The translations under genes and the position numbers were made by a program. The notes under the pieces are model-generated. The model worked only from the letters and a program-made list of their open reading frames with translations. It was not told the origin of the DNA and made no database searches. From positions 186,001 through 250,000 of the forward strand of contig NZ_WHUG01000002.1 in assembly GCF_009380215.1 (NCBI RefSeq): DNA of 64,000 bases, read 5' to 3'. Below are positions 8,913 to 18,296 of this stretch, piece by piece. This stretch comes from Rugamonas aquatica. GTDB taxonomy: Bacteria > Pseudomonadota > Gammaproteobacteria > Burkholderiales > Burkholderiaceae_D. Each line of letters begins with the position of its first letter. Positions within the stretch are counted from its first letter, which is position 1.

Positions 8913-10130
8913 ATGGACTTTTTCGCCTATCTGATCCCGTATGGCCTTGAGTGGCTGAACCTGATCGTGCGCTGGCTGCATATCATCACCGGCATCGCCT
9001 GGATCGGCGCTTCGTTCTACTTCGTCTGGCTGGATAATTCGATCCGCCCGCCCGCACCAGGATCGGAGCTGGCGAAGAAGGGCGTCTCCGGCGAACTGTG
9101 GGCCGTGCACGGCGGTGGTTTCTACAACCCGCAAAAATACCTGGTGGCGCCGGCCGAGCTGCCGAAGGATCTGCACTGGTTCAAGTGGGAGGCATATTCC
9201 ACCTGGCTGTCCGGCATCGCGCTGCTGACCATCGCCTACTACTTCAACGCGCAGGCGATGATGATCGATAAGTCGGTGGCCGATATCGGCAGCTGGCAGG
9301 CGATCGGCATCGGCGTCGGCACGCTGGTCGTCGGCTGGACCGTGTACGACCTGCTGTGCCGCTCGCCGCTGGGGCAGCGCGACCTGTGGTTCGGCGTGGT
9401 GGTGTTCGCGTTGATCGTCGGCGCCGCGTATGGCCTGACGCATGTGCTGAGCGGCCGCGCCGCCTACATCCATGTCGGTGCGCTGATCGGCACCATCATG
9501 GTTGGCAATGTGCTGATGCTGATTATCCCTGGCCAGCGCAAGATGGTGGAGGCCATGTCGGCCGGCCGCCTGCCCGACCCGATCCACGGCCAGAAGGCCA
9601 AGCAGCGCAGCGTCCACAATAACTACTTCACGCTGCCGGTGCTGTTCATCATGATTAGCAACCACTACGCGATGACCTACCGGAACGACCATGCGTGGCT
9701 GGTGCTGGCTTTTATCATGGCGGCCGGCGTCTTCATCCGCCACTTCTTCAACCTGCGCCACAAAGGGCGCGTCGAGTGGCGCTATCCGGCCATCGGCGTC
9801 GCGCTGCTGATCGGCGTGGCCGTGGCGATCGCGCCACCGCGCCCGGTGGCGTCGGCCGCCGCTGCCGATCCGGCGGCGCAATTCGCCAAGGTGAAAGCCG
9901 TCATCGACCAGCGCTGCGTGGCCTGCCACTCCGCGCATCCGACGCAGCCCGGCTTCGCCACGGCGCCCGCCGGCGTGATGCTCGACAGCGCGGAGCAGGT
10001 GCATCAGAACGCGGAAAAAATCTACAAGCAATCGGTGCAGCTGAAAGCCATGCCGCTTGCGAACCTGACCAATATGACCGATGCCGAACGGGCGCAGATT
10101 GCGGCCTGGTTCGAATCCGGCGCCAAGTGA
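8913..10130 (+). CDS. puuD: Membrane-bound urate oxidase (urate hydroxylase PuuD) with C-terminal cytochrome c domain
   Basis: This 405-residue protein begins with an eight- to nine-helix membrane domain typical of PuuD (FFAYLIPYGLEWLNLIVRWLH..., ITGIAWIGASFYFVWLD), followed by a cytochrome c domain with CVACH at 335-339 and a likely axial Met at 380 in KAMP. Known PuuD enzymes oxidise urate to 5-hydroxyisourate and feed electrons to the respiratory chain instead of making hydrogen peroxide. The ATG at 8913 gives the family N-terminus; an upstream start at 8841 would add about 24 non-family residues. The M20 hydrolase gene follows after 10 bp. Confidence 0.93.
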   Translation: MDFFAYLIPYGLEWLNLIVRWLHIITGIAWIGASFYFVWLDNSIRPPAPGSELAKKGVSGELWAVHGGGFYNPQKYLVAPAELPKDLHWFKWEAYSTWLSGIALLTIAYYFNAQAMMIDKSVADIGSWQAIGIGVGTLVVGWTVYDLLCRSPLGQRDLWFGVVVFALIVGAAYGLTHVLSGRAAYIHVGALIGTIMVGNVLMLIIPGQRKMVEAMSAGRLPDPIHGQKAKQRSVHNNYFTLPVLFIMISNHYAMTYRNDHAWLVLAFIMAAGVFIRHFFNLRHKGRVEWRYPAIGVALLIGVAVAIAPPRPVASAAAADPAAQFAKVKAVIDQRCVACHSAHPTQPGFATAPAGVMLDSAEQVHQNAEKIYKQSVQLKAMPLANLTNMTDAERAQIAAWFESGAK

Positions 10131-10140
10131 GAGAACAGCG

Positions 10141-11373
10141 ATGACGACGAAAAAAGAACAACTGGCTCAATGGATCGACGCGCACTTCGATGAAGAAGTA
10201 GGCGTGCTGCAGCAACTGCTGCGCGTGCCGACCGATACCCCGCCAGGTAACAACGCGCCGCACGCGGACATGGTGGCCGACCTGGTCAAGGCCTACGGCT
10301 GGACCGCCGAGAAGCACGCTGTGCCTGCCGATGTGGTGCAGGGCTACGGCATGGAGACCATCACCAACCTGATCGTGCGTCGTCCATACCAGGCCGGCGG
10401 CCCGACCGTGGCGCTCAACGCCCACGGCGACGTGGTGCCGCCGGGCGACAACTGGACTTATCCGCCGTATGGCGGCGTGGTGGAAAACGGCTATATCTAC
10501 GGCCGCGCTGCCGCCGTCTCCAAATGCGACTTCGCCACCTACATCTTCGCCACGCGCGCGCTGGAAGCGCTGGGCGTGCCGCTGAAGGGCGGGCTGGAAC
10601 TGCACTTCACGTATGACGAGGAATTCGGCGGCCTGCTGGGTCCCGGCTGGCTGCTGGAACAGAAGCTGAGCAAGCCGGACTTCGTCATCGCGGCGGGCTT
10701 CAGCTACAACATCGTCACCGCGCACAACGCCTGTTTGCAGCTTGAGATCACGGTGCACGGCAAGTCCGGCCACGGCGCGATGCCGGAAACGGGCCACGAC
10801 GCGCTGCAAGCGGCCACCCGCATCCTGAACGCGATCTTCGACCAGCTGCCGGAGCTGAAGAAGGTCAAGTCGAAAATCCCGGGCATCGACTCGCCGACCA
10901 TGCTGGTGGGCCGCATCGACGGCGGCACCAACACCAACGTCGTGCCGGGCAAAGTCGTGCTTAAGATGGACCGCCGCATGATTCCCGAAGAAGATCCGGT
11001 GGCGGTGGAGGCGCAGGTGCGCGCACTGATCGAGAAAGCGGTGGAAGGCCAGCCCGGCATCCGCATCGAGATCAAACGCCTGCTGCTGTCGCATGCGCTG
11101 CGTGAGCAGCCGGGCACGGAGAAGCTGGTGGCCAGCCTTCAGCAGAACGCGCAGACCTTCATCGGCGAGAAGATCCCGGCTCAAGGCACGCCGCTGTACG
11201 CGGATGCGCGTCTGTACGGCGAGCATGGCATCCCTGCGGTGCTGTACGGCGCCGGTCCGCGCAGCGTGCCCGAGTCCAACGCCAAGAAGGCCGACGAGCG
11301 CTTGCAGCTGGAAGACCTGCGCAAGGCGACCAAGGTGGTAGCATGCACGCTATTGGATTTCCTTGGAGAGTGA
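10141..11373 (+). CDS. M20-family hydrolase-like protein with altered metal-ligand residues
   Basis: This 410-residue protein has the M20 peptidase/deacetylase fold, including NAHGDVVPPG (first metal ligand), TYDEEFGG (catalytic Glu pair) and the GHGAMPETGHDA dimerisation-domain segment. However, the stretch YGRAAAVSKCD replaces the family GRGxxDxKG, so the metal-bridging Asp is Val; the later GEPT-like ligand is GFSY; and the C-terminal His is replaced in ESNAKKADER. I recall an M20 subfamily with these substitutions, so this is not a random mutation, but the reaction is unknown. It is 10 bp behind puuD and 1 bp before the thioesterase gene, so it is probably co-transcribed with urate oxidation. 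A ureide or amide substrate is possible (inference). Confidence 0.8.
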   Translation: MTTKKEQLAQWIDAHFDEEVGVLQQLLRVPTDTPPGNNAPHADMVADLVKAYGWTAEKHAVPADVVQGYGMETITNLIVRRPYQAGGPTVALNAHGDVVPPGDNWTYPPYGGVVENGYIYGRAAAVSKCDFATYIFATRALEALGVPLKGGLELHFTYDEEFGGLLGPGWLLEQKLSKPDFVIAAGFSYNIVTAHNACLQLEITVHGKSGHGAMPETGHDALQAATRILNAIFDQLPELKKVKSKIPGIDSPTMLVGRIDGGTNTNVVPGKVVLKMDRRMIPEEDPVAVEAQVRALIEKAVEGQPGIRIEIKRLLLSHALREQPGTEKLVASLQQNAQTFIGEKIPAQGTPLYADARLYGEHGIPAVLYGAGPRSVPESNAKKADERLQLEDLRKATKVVACTLLDFLGE

Positions 11374-11374
11374 G

Positions 11375-11818
11375 ATGTTTGAAAAGAAGATGATGGCCGG
11401 CTGGGGCGATATGGATTTCAACAGCCATATGCGCAACACGGCCTTCCTGGACAAGGCGGGTGATGTACGCATGCTGTTCCTGTCGGAGAACGGCTTCCCG
11501 ATGAGTGAATTCATGCGCCTGAAAATCGGCCCGGTGGTGATGAAGGACGAAATCGCCTACTTCAAGGAAGTGATGCTGCTTGAAGAGATCACCGTCACGC
11601 TGGGTGTGGCGGGATTGTCGACCGATGGCAGCCGCTGGTCGCTCAGCACCGACATCATCCGCGCCGACGGCAAGCTGGCCGCGCGCGTCACCAGCACCGG
11701 CGGCTGGCTCGATCTGGCGGCCCGCAAACTGATTGCGCCACCGGCCAATCTGCTGGCCACCTGGCAGTCGCTGGGCAAGACCGCCGATTTCCAGGAACTG
11801 AACACCAGCATCAAGTAA
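11375..11818 (+). CDS. Hotdog-fold thioesterase (YbgC/4HBT-like)
   Basis: This 147-residue protein has the GDMDFNSHMRNTAFLDKAGD stretch, which matches the D-x-D-x-x-x-H-x-x-N catalytic region of 4-hydroxybenzoyl-CoA/YbgC-type acyl-CoA thioesterases. The ATG at 11375 follows the M20 gene stop by one base and has a GGAGAG Shine-Dalgarno within the end of that gene. It is the last gene of the puuD transcript; its link to purine breakdown is not evident. It ends 14 bp from the convergent solute-binding gene. Confidence 0.85.
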   Translation: MFEKKMMAGWGDMDFNSHMRNTAFLDKAGDVRMLFLSENGFPMSEFMRLKIGPVVMKDEIAYFKEVMLLEEITVTLGVAGLSTDGSRWSLSTDIIRADGKLAARVTSTGGWLDLAARKLIAPPANLLATWQSLGKTADFQELNTSIK

Positions 11819-11832
11819 GCGCCGCCTCGAAG

Positions 11833-12579
11833 CTATTTGCCTTCGTAGAACTTGCGGTGCAGCTGCGCCGGAACGCCGCGCGCCGCCAGGCGCCTGGCGG
11901 CTTCGGACAGTGATGGCGCCAGCGCCTTGTTGTCCTTCCCGAGATAGATGTACAGCGGCAGGTCTTCCACAGACACGCTGCTGTGCCCCTGCGCCAGCAG
12001 CGGCCTTGCCTCGCTGCTGATGCCGCCGTCGTCGAAGACGCAGGCGTCGTCGCGCGCGGCCAGCACCATTTGCAGACAAGCCGATTCGCTTTGCACGTCA
12101 TGCGGCTGGATCGCCGGCTGCAGCGCCTCCAGCCTTTGCTGGTACAGGTAGATGCCGCGCTTGTAGCTGACCGTCTTGACCTTCTTCGCCAGCGAGTCCC
12201 AACTGGTGATGTCCTTGTCTGTGCGGGTGAAAATGCGCGTGCGCGAGATGATGAAGGGTTCGTCGAGACGAACATAGTCCGGATGCTTCTGGATATAGCC
12301 TTTGACACGGCCTACCTCGCCGACGATGGTGCCGGCGGCGAGCATCGCTTCGGAGCGCCGACCCGGCAGGTTTTGCAGCGTGCAGCGCTGCTTGCTCTCG
12401 TCGCACAGTTGCTGGAGATAGGCGCTGGCGTACAGGAACAGCGGCGAGTTCTCGTCGTGCGTGGTGCCGAATACCAGTTCCTTCCCGGCCTGCGCATGCG
12501 CGCAGCCCGCAACGGCAAGCGTTGCGGCGATCAGGAGGGTCAACTGGCGGCTTGGCATAGATACCTTTTCAAACTTCAA
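11833..12579 (-). CDS. Periplasmic solute-binding (family 3-like) protein, orphan
   Basis: This 248-residue protein has an export signal (about residues 8-30, LTLLIAATLAVAGCAHAQA) and a short bilobed binding-protein body with DEPFIISRTRIFTR and AARDDACVFDDG segments typical of MltF/ArtJ-like extracellular domains. AGC could be a lipobox, but the following AHAQA reads better as a normal signal-peptidase site. A start seven codons downstream (MPSRQ) is possible. There are no permease or ATPase genes beside it, so a transport role is not supported. Confidence 0.7.
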   Translation of the reverse strand: MKFEKVSMPSRQLTLLIAATLAVAGCAHAQAGKELVFGTTHDENSPLFLYASAYLQQLCDESKQRCTLQNLPGRRSEAMLAAGTIVGEVGRVKGYIQKHPDYVRLDEPFIISRTRIFTRTDKDITSWDSLAKKVKTVSYKRGIYLYQQRLEALQPAIQPHDVQSESACLQMVLAARDDACVFDDGGISSEARPLLAQGHSSVSVEDLPLYIYLGKDNKALAPSLSEAARRLAARGVPAQLHRKFYEGK

Positions 12580-12669
12580 AATCTTCGCTCATCATAACGG
12601 ATGCGGACTGTTACGTGCATCTGCCGGATTATCGTATGATATGTTCATTATTGTCCAAACGGCCAGCCA

Positions 12670-13926
12670 GTGTATCGATACGATTTGATCAGCTGTCACG
12701 ATTGCGGCGCGCTTCACAAGCGGCGGCCGGTGCTGCCGCGCGAGAAGGCGCGCTGCGTGCGTTGCCGTTCCATCCTCTATCGCGGCATCCATTCGGACGT
12801 CAACCGCATGGCCGCCATCACGCTGGCCGCCATCTTCACCTTCCTGATCGCCCAGCTTTGCCCCATCGTTGAACTGGATGTCGGCGGCTACACCTCCAGC
12901 GCCACCTTGCTCGGCGCGATACGCGTGCTGTGGGCGGAGCAGATGCAGGTGGTGGCGACGATCGTATTCCTGTTCACGGTGTTGCTGCCGGCGGTGGAAC
13001 TGGGCTCGCTGCTGTACGTGACACTGGCCTTGCGCAGCGGTGTGCGGCCGCACGGCTTCGACCACCTGTTGCGCGCCGTCGGCGCGGCGCGGCGCTGGGG
13101 CATGACAGAGGTGCTGATGATCGGCATCCTTATCACCATCGTCAAGATGACCAGCCTGGCGCAGGTGATGGTGCAACCGGGCCTGTTCGCCTTCGGCGCG
13201 TTGACGCTGATGCTGGCCATCGTAGTGTCCTTCGATCCGCAGATGTTGTGGAATATCGGCGAGCACCTGCCCGGACCGCGCAGGCCGGCGCAGGCCGAGT
13301 TCCGCTACACGCCGCGCACGCGCCTGGCCGCCTGCCACAGCTGCGGCCTGGTGGCGCAGGACCAGCCGGCCGCGCACCAGCATTGTGCGCGTTGCGGCGC
13401 CGTGCTGCACCGCCGTCGTCCCGACAGCGTGGGGCGCACCTGGGCCTTCCTGCTGGCGGCGACCATCCTCTATATTCCCGCCAACCTGCTGCCGGTGATG
13501 TACACGCACTCGCTGTTCGGCAAGGAGGACGACACCATCATCAGCGGCGTGGTCTACTTCTGGACCAGCGGTTCGCCGGCGCTGGCGGCGATCATCTTCA
13601 TCGCCAGCATCGTAGTACCGGTGCTGAAGCTGGCGGCGCTGTCGCTGCTGGCGTTCACGGCGCAGCGGCGCTCGCGCTGGCGCCCCTTGCAGCGCACGAT
13701 ACTGTACCGGATCGTGGAGTTCGTCGGCCGCTGGTCGATGCTCGACATCTTTGTCATTACGCTGACCGTGGCGCTGGTGCGTTTCCAGTCGCTGGCAGTG
13801 ATTACCGCCGGTCCCGGCGCGCTGGCGTTTTGCGCGGTGGTGGTGCTGACGATGCTGGCGTCGATGCAGTTCGACCCGCGCCTGATCTGGGATCCAATAG
13901 ATTCGAATGGAGAAAACCATGCCTGA
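12670..13926 (+). CDS. pqiA: PqiA/LetA-type integral membrane protein
   Basis: This 418-residue protein has two tandem PqiA domains. Each begins with a small zinc-ribbon: Cys9/Cys12 with Cys29/Cys32, and CHSCG with CARCG about residues 220-250. Each ribbon is followed by four membrane helices. It is the inner-membrane partner of the MCE protein encoded next, in the Pqi/Let systems that move lipids across the periplasm. The start is GTG at 12670 (MYRYD), giving the family N-terminus. Its stop lies inside the start region of pqiB, so translation is coupled. Confidence 0.92.
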   Translation: MYRYDLISCHDCGALHKRRPVLPREKARCVRCRSILYRGIHSDVNRMAAITLAAIFTFLIAQLCPIVELDVGGYTSSATLLGAIRVLWAEQMQVVATIVFLFTVLLPAVELGSLLYVTLALRSGVRPHGFDHLLRAVGAARRWGMTEVLMIGILITIVKMTSLAQVMVQPGLFAFGALTLMLAIVVSFDPQMLWNIGEHLPGPRRPAQAEFRYTPRTRLAACHSCGLVAQDQPAAHQHCARCGAVLHRRRPDSVGRTWAFLLAATILYIPANLLPVMYTHSLFGKEDDTIISGVVYFWTSGSPALAAIIFIASIVVPVLKLAALSLLAFTAQRRSRWRPLQRTILYRIVEFVGRWSMLDIFVITLTVALVRFQSLAVITAGPGALAFCAVVVLTMLASMQFDPRLIWDPIDSNGENHA

Positions 13927-15550
13927 AAACGACAGCGGCGCGCCGCCGCTACCCGAGCCCCGCGTGGAGAAGGCCAATCGCTGGCTGCCTTCGCTGGTGT
14001 GGCTGATTCCGCTGCTGGCGGCGCTGATAGGGCTTGCGCTGGTGGCGAAGTCGGTGATGGACCAGGGGCCGACGGTGACGGTGAGCTTCCGCAGCGCGGA
14101 CGGGCTGGAGCCGGGCAAGACCAAGGTCAAGTTCAAGGACGTGGATATCGGCCTGGTACGTTCGATTACGCTGTCGCGCGATCTGTCCAAGGTGCTGGTG
14201 ACGATCGACATGAGCAAGGAGGCCGAGCGCTTCACCGTTGCCGATACGCGTTTCTGGGTGGTGCGTCCACGGGTGGGCGCGAGCGGCGTGTCCGGCCTGA
14301 GTACCTTGCTGTCTGGCGCTTACATCGGCGTTGACGCCGGCAAGGCCGAGGAGACCAAGCACGAATTCGTCGGCCTGGAGAAGCCGCCGCAAGTAGCCGG
14401 CGACGACAAGGGCACCAAGTACACGCTGCATGGCGAGAGCCTGGGTTCGATCGATGTCGGCTCGCCGATCTTCTATCGCCGCATCCAGGTCGGGCAGGTC
14501 GTGGGCTTCGATCTGGACGCAAAAGGGCATGGCGTGCAGATGACGGTGTTCGTCAATGCACCCTACGACCAGTACGTGGGCAAGAACACGCGCTGGTGGC
14601 ATGCCAGCGGCGTCGATGTGCGGCTCGATTCGAACGGCTTCAAGGTCAACACGCAGTCGCTGGCGGCACTGCTGGTTGGCGGCATCGCCTTCGAGACCAT
14701 GAACGGCCAGAAGCCGGATCAGCTGGCGTCGTCCGGCAGCGACTTCCCGCTGGCCGCCGACCAGGCCAGCGCGCTGCGCGAACCGGACGGCGTGCCGATT
14801 ACGACGGTGCTGTATTTCGACCAGTCGCTGCGCGGCCTGTCGCCTGGTGCGCCGGTGGACTTCCGCGGCATCGTGCTGGGTGAGGTGCGCTCGGTCGGCG
14901 TGGAGTTCGATCCGGTGAAGAAGAACTTCCGCATGCCGGTGACGGTGGACATGTACCCGGCGCGGCTGGGCCGCAGCTTCCAGCAGACCGTCTCCAGCGA
15001 GCAGGATCGCAACGCCGGGCCGGTGGTGCTGGAGCGCCTGGTATCGCGTGGCCTGCGCGGCCAGCTGCGCACGGGGAATCTGCTGACCGGCCAGCTGTAT
15101 GTGGCGCTGGACTTCTTCCCCAACGCGCCGCAGGCCAAACTGGATATGGCGCTGTACCCGCTGGAGGTGCCGACGGTGCCGAACAGCCTGGATGAACTGC
15201 AGACGCAGATCTCCAGCATCGCCCGCAAGCTGGATCAGGTGCCGTTCGGCGAGATCGGCAACAACCTGCGCGATACGCTGAAGAGCGCCAATGTGCTGTT
15301 CAAGCAGCTCGACGCGCAGGTGGTGCCGGAGATGAAGGATACGCTGGGCGCGGCGCGCAAGACCTTCGGCGAGGCCAATCAGCTGCTGCAAAAGGACTCG
15401 CCGGTGCAGTCCGATCTGCGCGAGGCCTTGCAGCAGCTGACGCAAACGCTGCAATCGCTGAACGCCTTGTCGGATTATCTGGAGCGTCATCCCGAGTCGC
15501 TGATACGCGGGAAGACCAGCAAGCAGGACACCAAGGGAGAACCGAAATGA
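13919..15550 (+). CDS. pqiB: PqiB/LetB-type MCE-domain protein
   Basis: This 543-residue protein has one N-terminal membrane anchor (WLPSLVWLIPLLAALIGLAL) and three MCE domains, about residues 45-140, 160-270 and 295-400, followed by a helical C-terminal region. MCE rings stack to form a periplasm-spanning lipid tunnel. ATG at 13919 has GGAGAAA just upstream; an in-frame ATG at 13907 lacks such a site. It overlaps pqiA by 8 bp and pqiC by 4 bp. Confidence 0.92.
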   Translation: MPENDSGAPPLPEPRVEKANRWLPSLVWLIPLLAALIGLALVAKSVMDQGPTVTVSFRSADGLEPGKTKVKFKDVDIGLVRSITLSRDLSKVLVTIDMSKEAERFTVADTRFWVVRPRVGASGVSGLSTLLSGAYIGVDAGKAEETKHEFVGLEKPPQVAGDDKGTKYTLHGESLGSIDVGSPIFYRRIQVGQVVGFDLDAKGHGVQMTVFVNAPYDQYVGKNTRWWHASGVDVRLDSNGFKVNTQSLAALLVGGIAFETMNGQKPDQLASSGSDFPLAADQASALREPDGVPITTVLYFDQSLRGLSPGAPVDFRGIVLGEVRSVGVEFDPVKKNFRMPVTVDMYPARLGRSFQQTVSSEQDRNAGPVVLERLVSRGLRGQLRTGNLLTGQLYVALDFFPNAPQAKLDMALYPLEVPTVPNSLDELQTQISSIARKLDQVPFGEIGNNLRDTLKSANVLFKQLDAQVVPEMKDTLGAARKTFGEANQLLQKDSPVQSDLREALQQLTQTLQSLNALSDYLERHPESLIRGKTSKQDTKGEPK

Positions 15551-16155
15551 TGCAGCATAAAACTGTGCAGGCCATGCTGGCCATGGCGGCCGCGCTGCTA
15601 TTGGCTGGCTGCGCGGCCACGCCGCCCGAGCATTTCTACAGCCTGAGTAACGGCATGGGTGTTCCCGCGCCTGCCGCCGCACCGGCCGGCTACTACATCG
15701 AGCTGCCGGCGGTGGCGGTGCCGCAGCAGGTGGCGCGCTATCAGATGGTGGTCAGCACGGAGGCGGGGCGCATCGATCTGCTGGAGCATGAGCGCTGGTC
15801 CGCGATGCCCGCGTCGGAGATCGGCCAGGCGCTGTCGCTGGCGATCACCGGCGAGCTGGGGACGGTGGACGTGTTCCGCACGCCGACCACGGATGGCGCG
15901 CCGGTCTACCGCATCAGCACCAACGTGCAGCGCTTCGAGTCCGCGCCAGGCCGGTATGCGTTGATCGATGCCGTGTGGAGCGTGCGGCTGGTCGGCAGCA
16001 CGAAGGTGCTGACCTGCCGCAGCGTCGCCAACGAGCAGGTGAGCGGCGGCTACGATGCGCTGGTGGCCGGCCACCGCCGCGCCGTCACCCGCATCGCCGC
16101 CGATATCTCCAAGGCCGTGCGTGGGCTGGCCGCAGGCTCCGCGCCGGCTTGCTAG
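15547..16155 (+). CDS. pqiC: PqiC-type outer-membrane lipoprotein
   Basis: This 202-residue protein has a lipoprotein signal ending in LLLAGC, then FYSLS near the mature N-terminus, a hallmark of the PqiC/ABC-type transport auxiliary lipoprotein family. It is expected to anchor the PqiB tunnel at the outer membrane. The ATG overlaps the pqiB stop (ATGA). Its stop overlaps by 4 bp the stop of the convergent DUF971 gene, leaving no room for a separate terminator. Confidence 0.9.
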   Translation: MMQHKTVQAMLAMAAALLLAGCAATPPEHFYSLSNGMGVPAPAAAPAGYYIELPAVAVPQQVARYQMVVSTEAGRIDLLEHERWSAMPASEIGQALSLAITGELGTVDVFRTPTTDGAPVYRISTNVQRFESAPGRYALIDAVWSVRLVGSTKVLTCRSVANEQVSGGYDALVAGHRRAVTRIAADISKAVRGLAAGSAPAC

Positions 16156-16460
16156 GTTTCCGAGCTTAGCGTGCGCAGATAAGCCCAGGGGTAGATGCCG
16201 CGTTCGTGTTTGTCGCTGAAGACCAGTTGAACACCGTACGCGCCGACCTGATGGATCTCGTCGATACGCACATCGGCCTGCGGCACGGCCTGCGCCGCCC
16301 CGGCCAGCAGGCGCTGCGACTGGCATACGGTGCACTTGCATTGGGCGCGCAGCAGCGCGTGCGGAAGGTGCTGCGTCTGGCCGTCATCCCAGACGATATC
16401 CAGCATACGGCCCTGCCGGTTGTTGACCAGCGTACTTGGATAGATCGCGGCCTCCATCAC
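16152..16460 (-). CDS. DUF971 (gamma-butyrobetaine hydroxylase-like N-terminal) protein
   Basis: This 102-residue protein is a stand-alone DUF971 domain: IVWDDGQTQHLPHALLRAQC, then CKCTVCQSQR, then IYPWAYLRTL at the end. DUF971 is also found at the C-terminus of HCF101-type P-loop iron-sulfur carriers, so a role in cluster handling for the ferredoxin of this operon is possible (inference). It is the last gene of the eight-gene minus-strand operon and overlaps the HEAT gene by 4 bp. Confidence 0.85.
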   Translation of the reverse strand: MMEAAIYPSTLVNNRQGRMLDIVWDDGQTQHLPHALLRAQCKCTVCQSQRLLAGAAQAVPQADVRIDEIHQVGAYGVQLVFSDKHERGIYPWAYLRTLSSET

Positions 16461-17440
16461 GGCACCTGCGCGGTTTGAATTTGCGTCAACGCCAGCCGTG
16501 CCGCCTTGCGCACTTCGGGATCGGCGTCTTCAGCGGCGACCTGCAACGCGGACAGGGCGGCGGCGGCGCGCAACTCGCCCAGCGCTAGGGCCGCTTCTTT
16601 TCGCAGATTGCTGATCGGATGGACCAGCACTTCCAGCAGCGCGCCTAGCGATGCCGCAACGCGCAACCGTCCGAGGCTGCGCGCCGCGCGCAGACGCACC
16701 TGCCAGTAGGCGTCCCCCAGCGCCACAATCAGTTCGGCGCCGGCCTGCGCCAGCCCCTGTGGCGGCAATGCCAGCTTGCCGATGGTGGTCGCCGCTTCTT
16801 CGCGCACCTGCCAGGCGCTGTCGCGCAAGCCGTCGAGCAGCGCCGCCAGCGCCGCATCGCTGCGGGCATAACCCACCGCGCCTGCCGCCGCGCGCCGCAC
16901 TTCCGCATCGGCGTCCCGGCTGAGCAGGGCGGTTAGCGCCGGCAGCGCGTCCGCCTGCTTCAGGTAGCCCAGCACCGTTACCGCTTCGCGCCGCACCGCC
17001 GCATCTTCATCCGCCAGCGCGGCCAGCGCCGGTTCGAAGCTGCCGGGGGCGCGCAGCTCGCGCACCGCGCGCAGCACGGCGACGCGGACAAACGGATCGG
17101 CGTGGGCGGCATGCGGCAACAGCACGGCGGCCGAGGTTTGCTGCTTCAATTCGCTCAGACTGTGCGCGGCCGTTTCACGTACCTCGTCGTCTTCGTCGCT
17201 GAGCAGCGCGACCAGGCCGGCCACGCCTTCGGGACTCTCAAACGCTTCCAGCGCGCGCGCCGCTTCGGCCCGTACCGCGGCGTCGGCGTCGCGTAGCGTT
17301 TCCACGAACAGCAGCGCATGTTCGTCGCCGTCCCAGTCGGCCAGTTGCAGCACCGCGATGCGGCGCACCGCGCTGTCGGAATGCTGTAGTCGTTCGCGGA
17401 TCTGCGCCAGCTCGGCGTCGTCGTCAAAAATGGTGCTCAT
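16457..17440 (-). CDS. HEAT-repeat scaffold protein
   Basis: This 327-residue protein is built almost entirely of about nine HEAT/PBS-lyase-type repeats, each near 31 residues with the pattern DxDxxVRxxAAxAL. The last repeats (HPISNLRKEAALALGEL, DADPEVRKAARLAL) end at the C-terminus. No signal or catalytic domain is seen, so it is probably a cytoplasmic protein-protein scaffold. The start is ATG at 17440 (MSTIFDDD), 7 bp after the ABC ATPase stop; the frame extends further upstream but only inside that gene. Confidence 0.85.
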   Translation of the reverse strand: MSTIFDDDAELAQIRERLQHSDSAVRRIAVLQLADWDGDEHALLFVETLRDADAAVRAEAARALEAFESPEGVAGLVALLSDEDDEVRETAAHSLSELKQQTSAAVLLPHAAHADPFVRVAVLRAVRELRAPGSFEPALAALADEDAAVRREAVTVLGYLKQADALPALTALLSRDADAEVRRAAAGAVGYARSDAALAALLDGLRDSAWQVREEAATTIGKLALPPQGLAQAGAELIVALGDAYWQVRLRAARSLGRLRVAASLGALLEVLVHPISNLRKEAALALGELRAAAALSALQVAAEDADPEVRKAARLALTQIQTAQVP

Positions 17441-17447
17441 GCTGTCC

Positions 17448-18296
17448 TTAAATGGCAAATTGCAAAGGGCGCTGTGCGTTGGCGCCCAGCGGCGACAGGC
17501 GCTCCAGCGGCAGGCCGGCGTCGGCTGGTTGCAGCAGTTGCAGGCAGCGTCGCTTGAGTCGCGTGAAGTGTTCGGACGTGACCAGCGTGGCGTCGCGCGG
17601 GCGCGCAAAGTCGATCTTGATTTCCTCGATGATGCGGCCCGGGCGCGGGCTCATGACCAGGATGCGGTCGGCCAGGAACAGCGCTTCGTCGATATCGTGG
17701 GTGATGAAGACGATGGTGGTACGGATGCGCGCCCACAGCTGCAGCAGCAGTTGCTGCATCATCAGCCGGGTTTGCGCGTCGAGCGCGCCAAAGGGCTCGT
17801 CCATCAGCATCACGCGCGGATGGTTGATCAGCACCCGGGCGATTTCCACCCGCTGCTTCATGCCGCCGGACAGCTGCGCCGGATAGTGCTGGGCGAATTC
17901 CTCCAGCCCCACCATCGCCAGCAGTTCCAGCGCGCGCCGGCGCCGTTCGGCGCGCGGCACGCCTTGCATCTTCAGGCCGAAGGCGACGTTGTCGATCACG
18001 CGCCGCCAGGGGAACAGCGTGTGGTGCTGGAACACCAGCCCGCGCTCCGCGTGCGGCCCGTCGACCGCCACACCGTCGACGCTGATGGCGCCCTTGCTCG
18101 GTTGCAGATGGCCCGCCAGCGCGCCAAGCAGCGTGGACTTGCCGCAGCCGGAAGGCCCCAGCAGGCAGACGAATTCGCCCGGCGCCACCGTCAGCGAAAT
18201 GTCCTGCACCGCCTCGAATGCCTGCGCGCCGCGTCCGACCCGCAGCGACAGCCGGTCGATGGCGATCCGGCCCAATGCTCCGTTCACGTCCCTCAT
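17448..18296 (-). CDS. ABC transporter ATP-binding protein, nitrate/sulfonate/taurine type
   Basis: This 282-residue ATPase has Walker A GPSGCGKST (47-55), the signature LSGGMKQR and Walker B VMLMDEP, with an H-loop in FITHDIDEA. It is most like SsuB/TauB/NrtD. The ATG at 18296 overlaps the permease stop by 4 bp; the frame runs on upstream but only inside the permease gene. It should energise the permease encoded at 18293-19093. Confidence 0.93.
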   Translation of the reverse strand: MRDVNGALGRIAIDRLSLRVGRGAQAFEAVQDISLTVAPGEFVCLLGPSGCGKSTLLGALAGHLQPSKGAISVDGVAVDGPHAERGLVFQHHTLFPWRRVIDNVAFGLKMQGVPRAERRRRALELLAMVGLEEFAQHYPAQLSGGMKQRVEIARVLINHPRVMLMDEPFGALDAQTRLMMQQLLLQLWARIRTTIVFITHDIDEALFLADRILVMSPRPGRIIEEIKIDFARPRDATLVTSEHFTRLKRRCLQLLQPADAGLPLERLSPLGANAQRPLQFAI

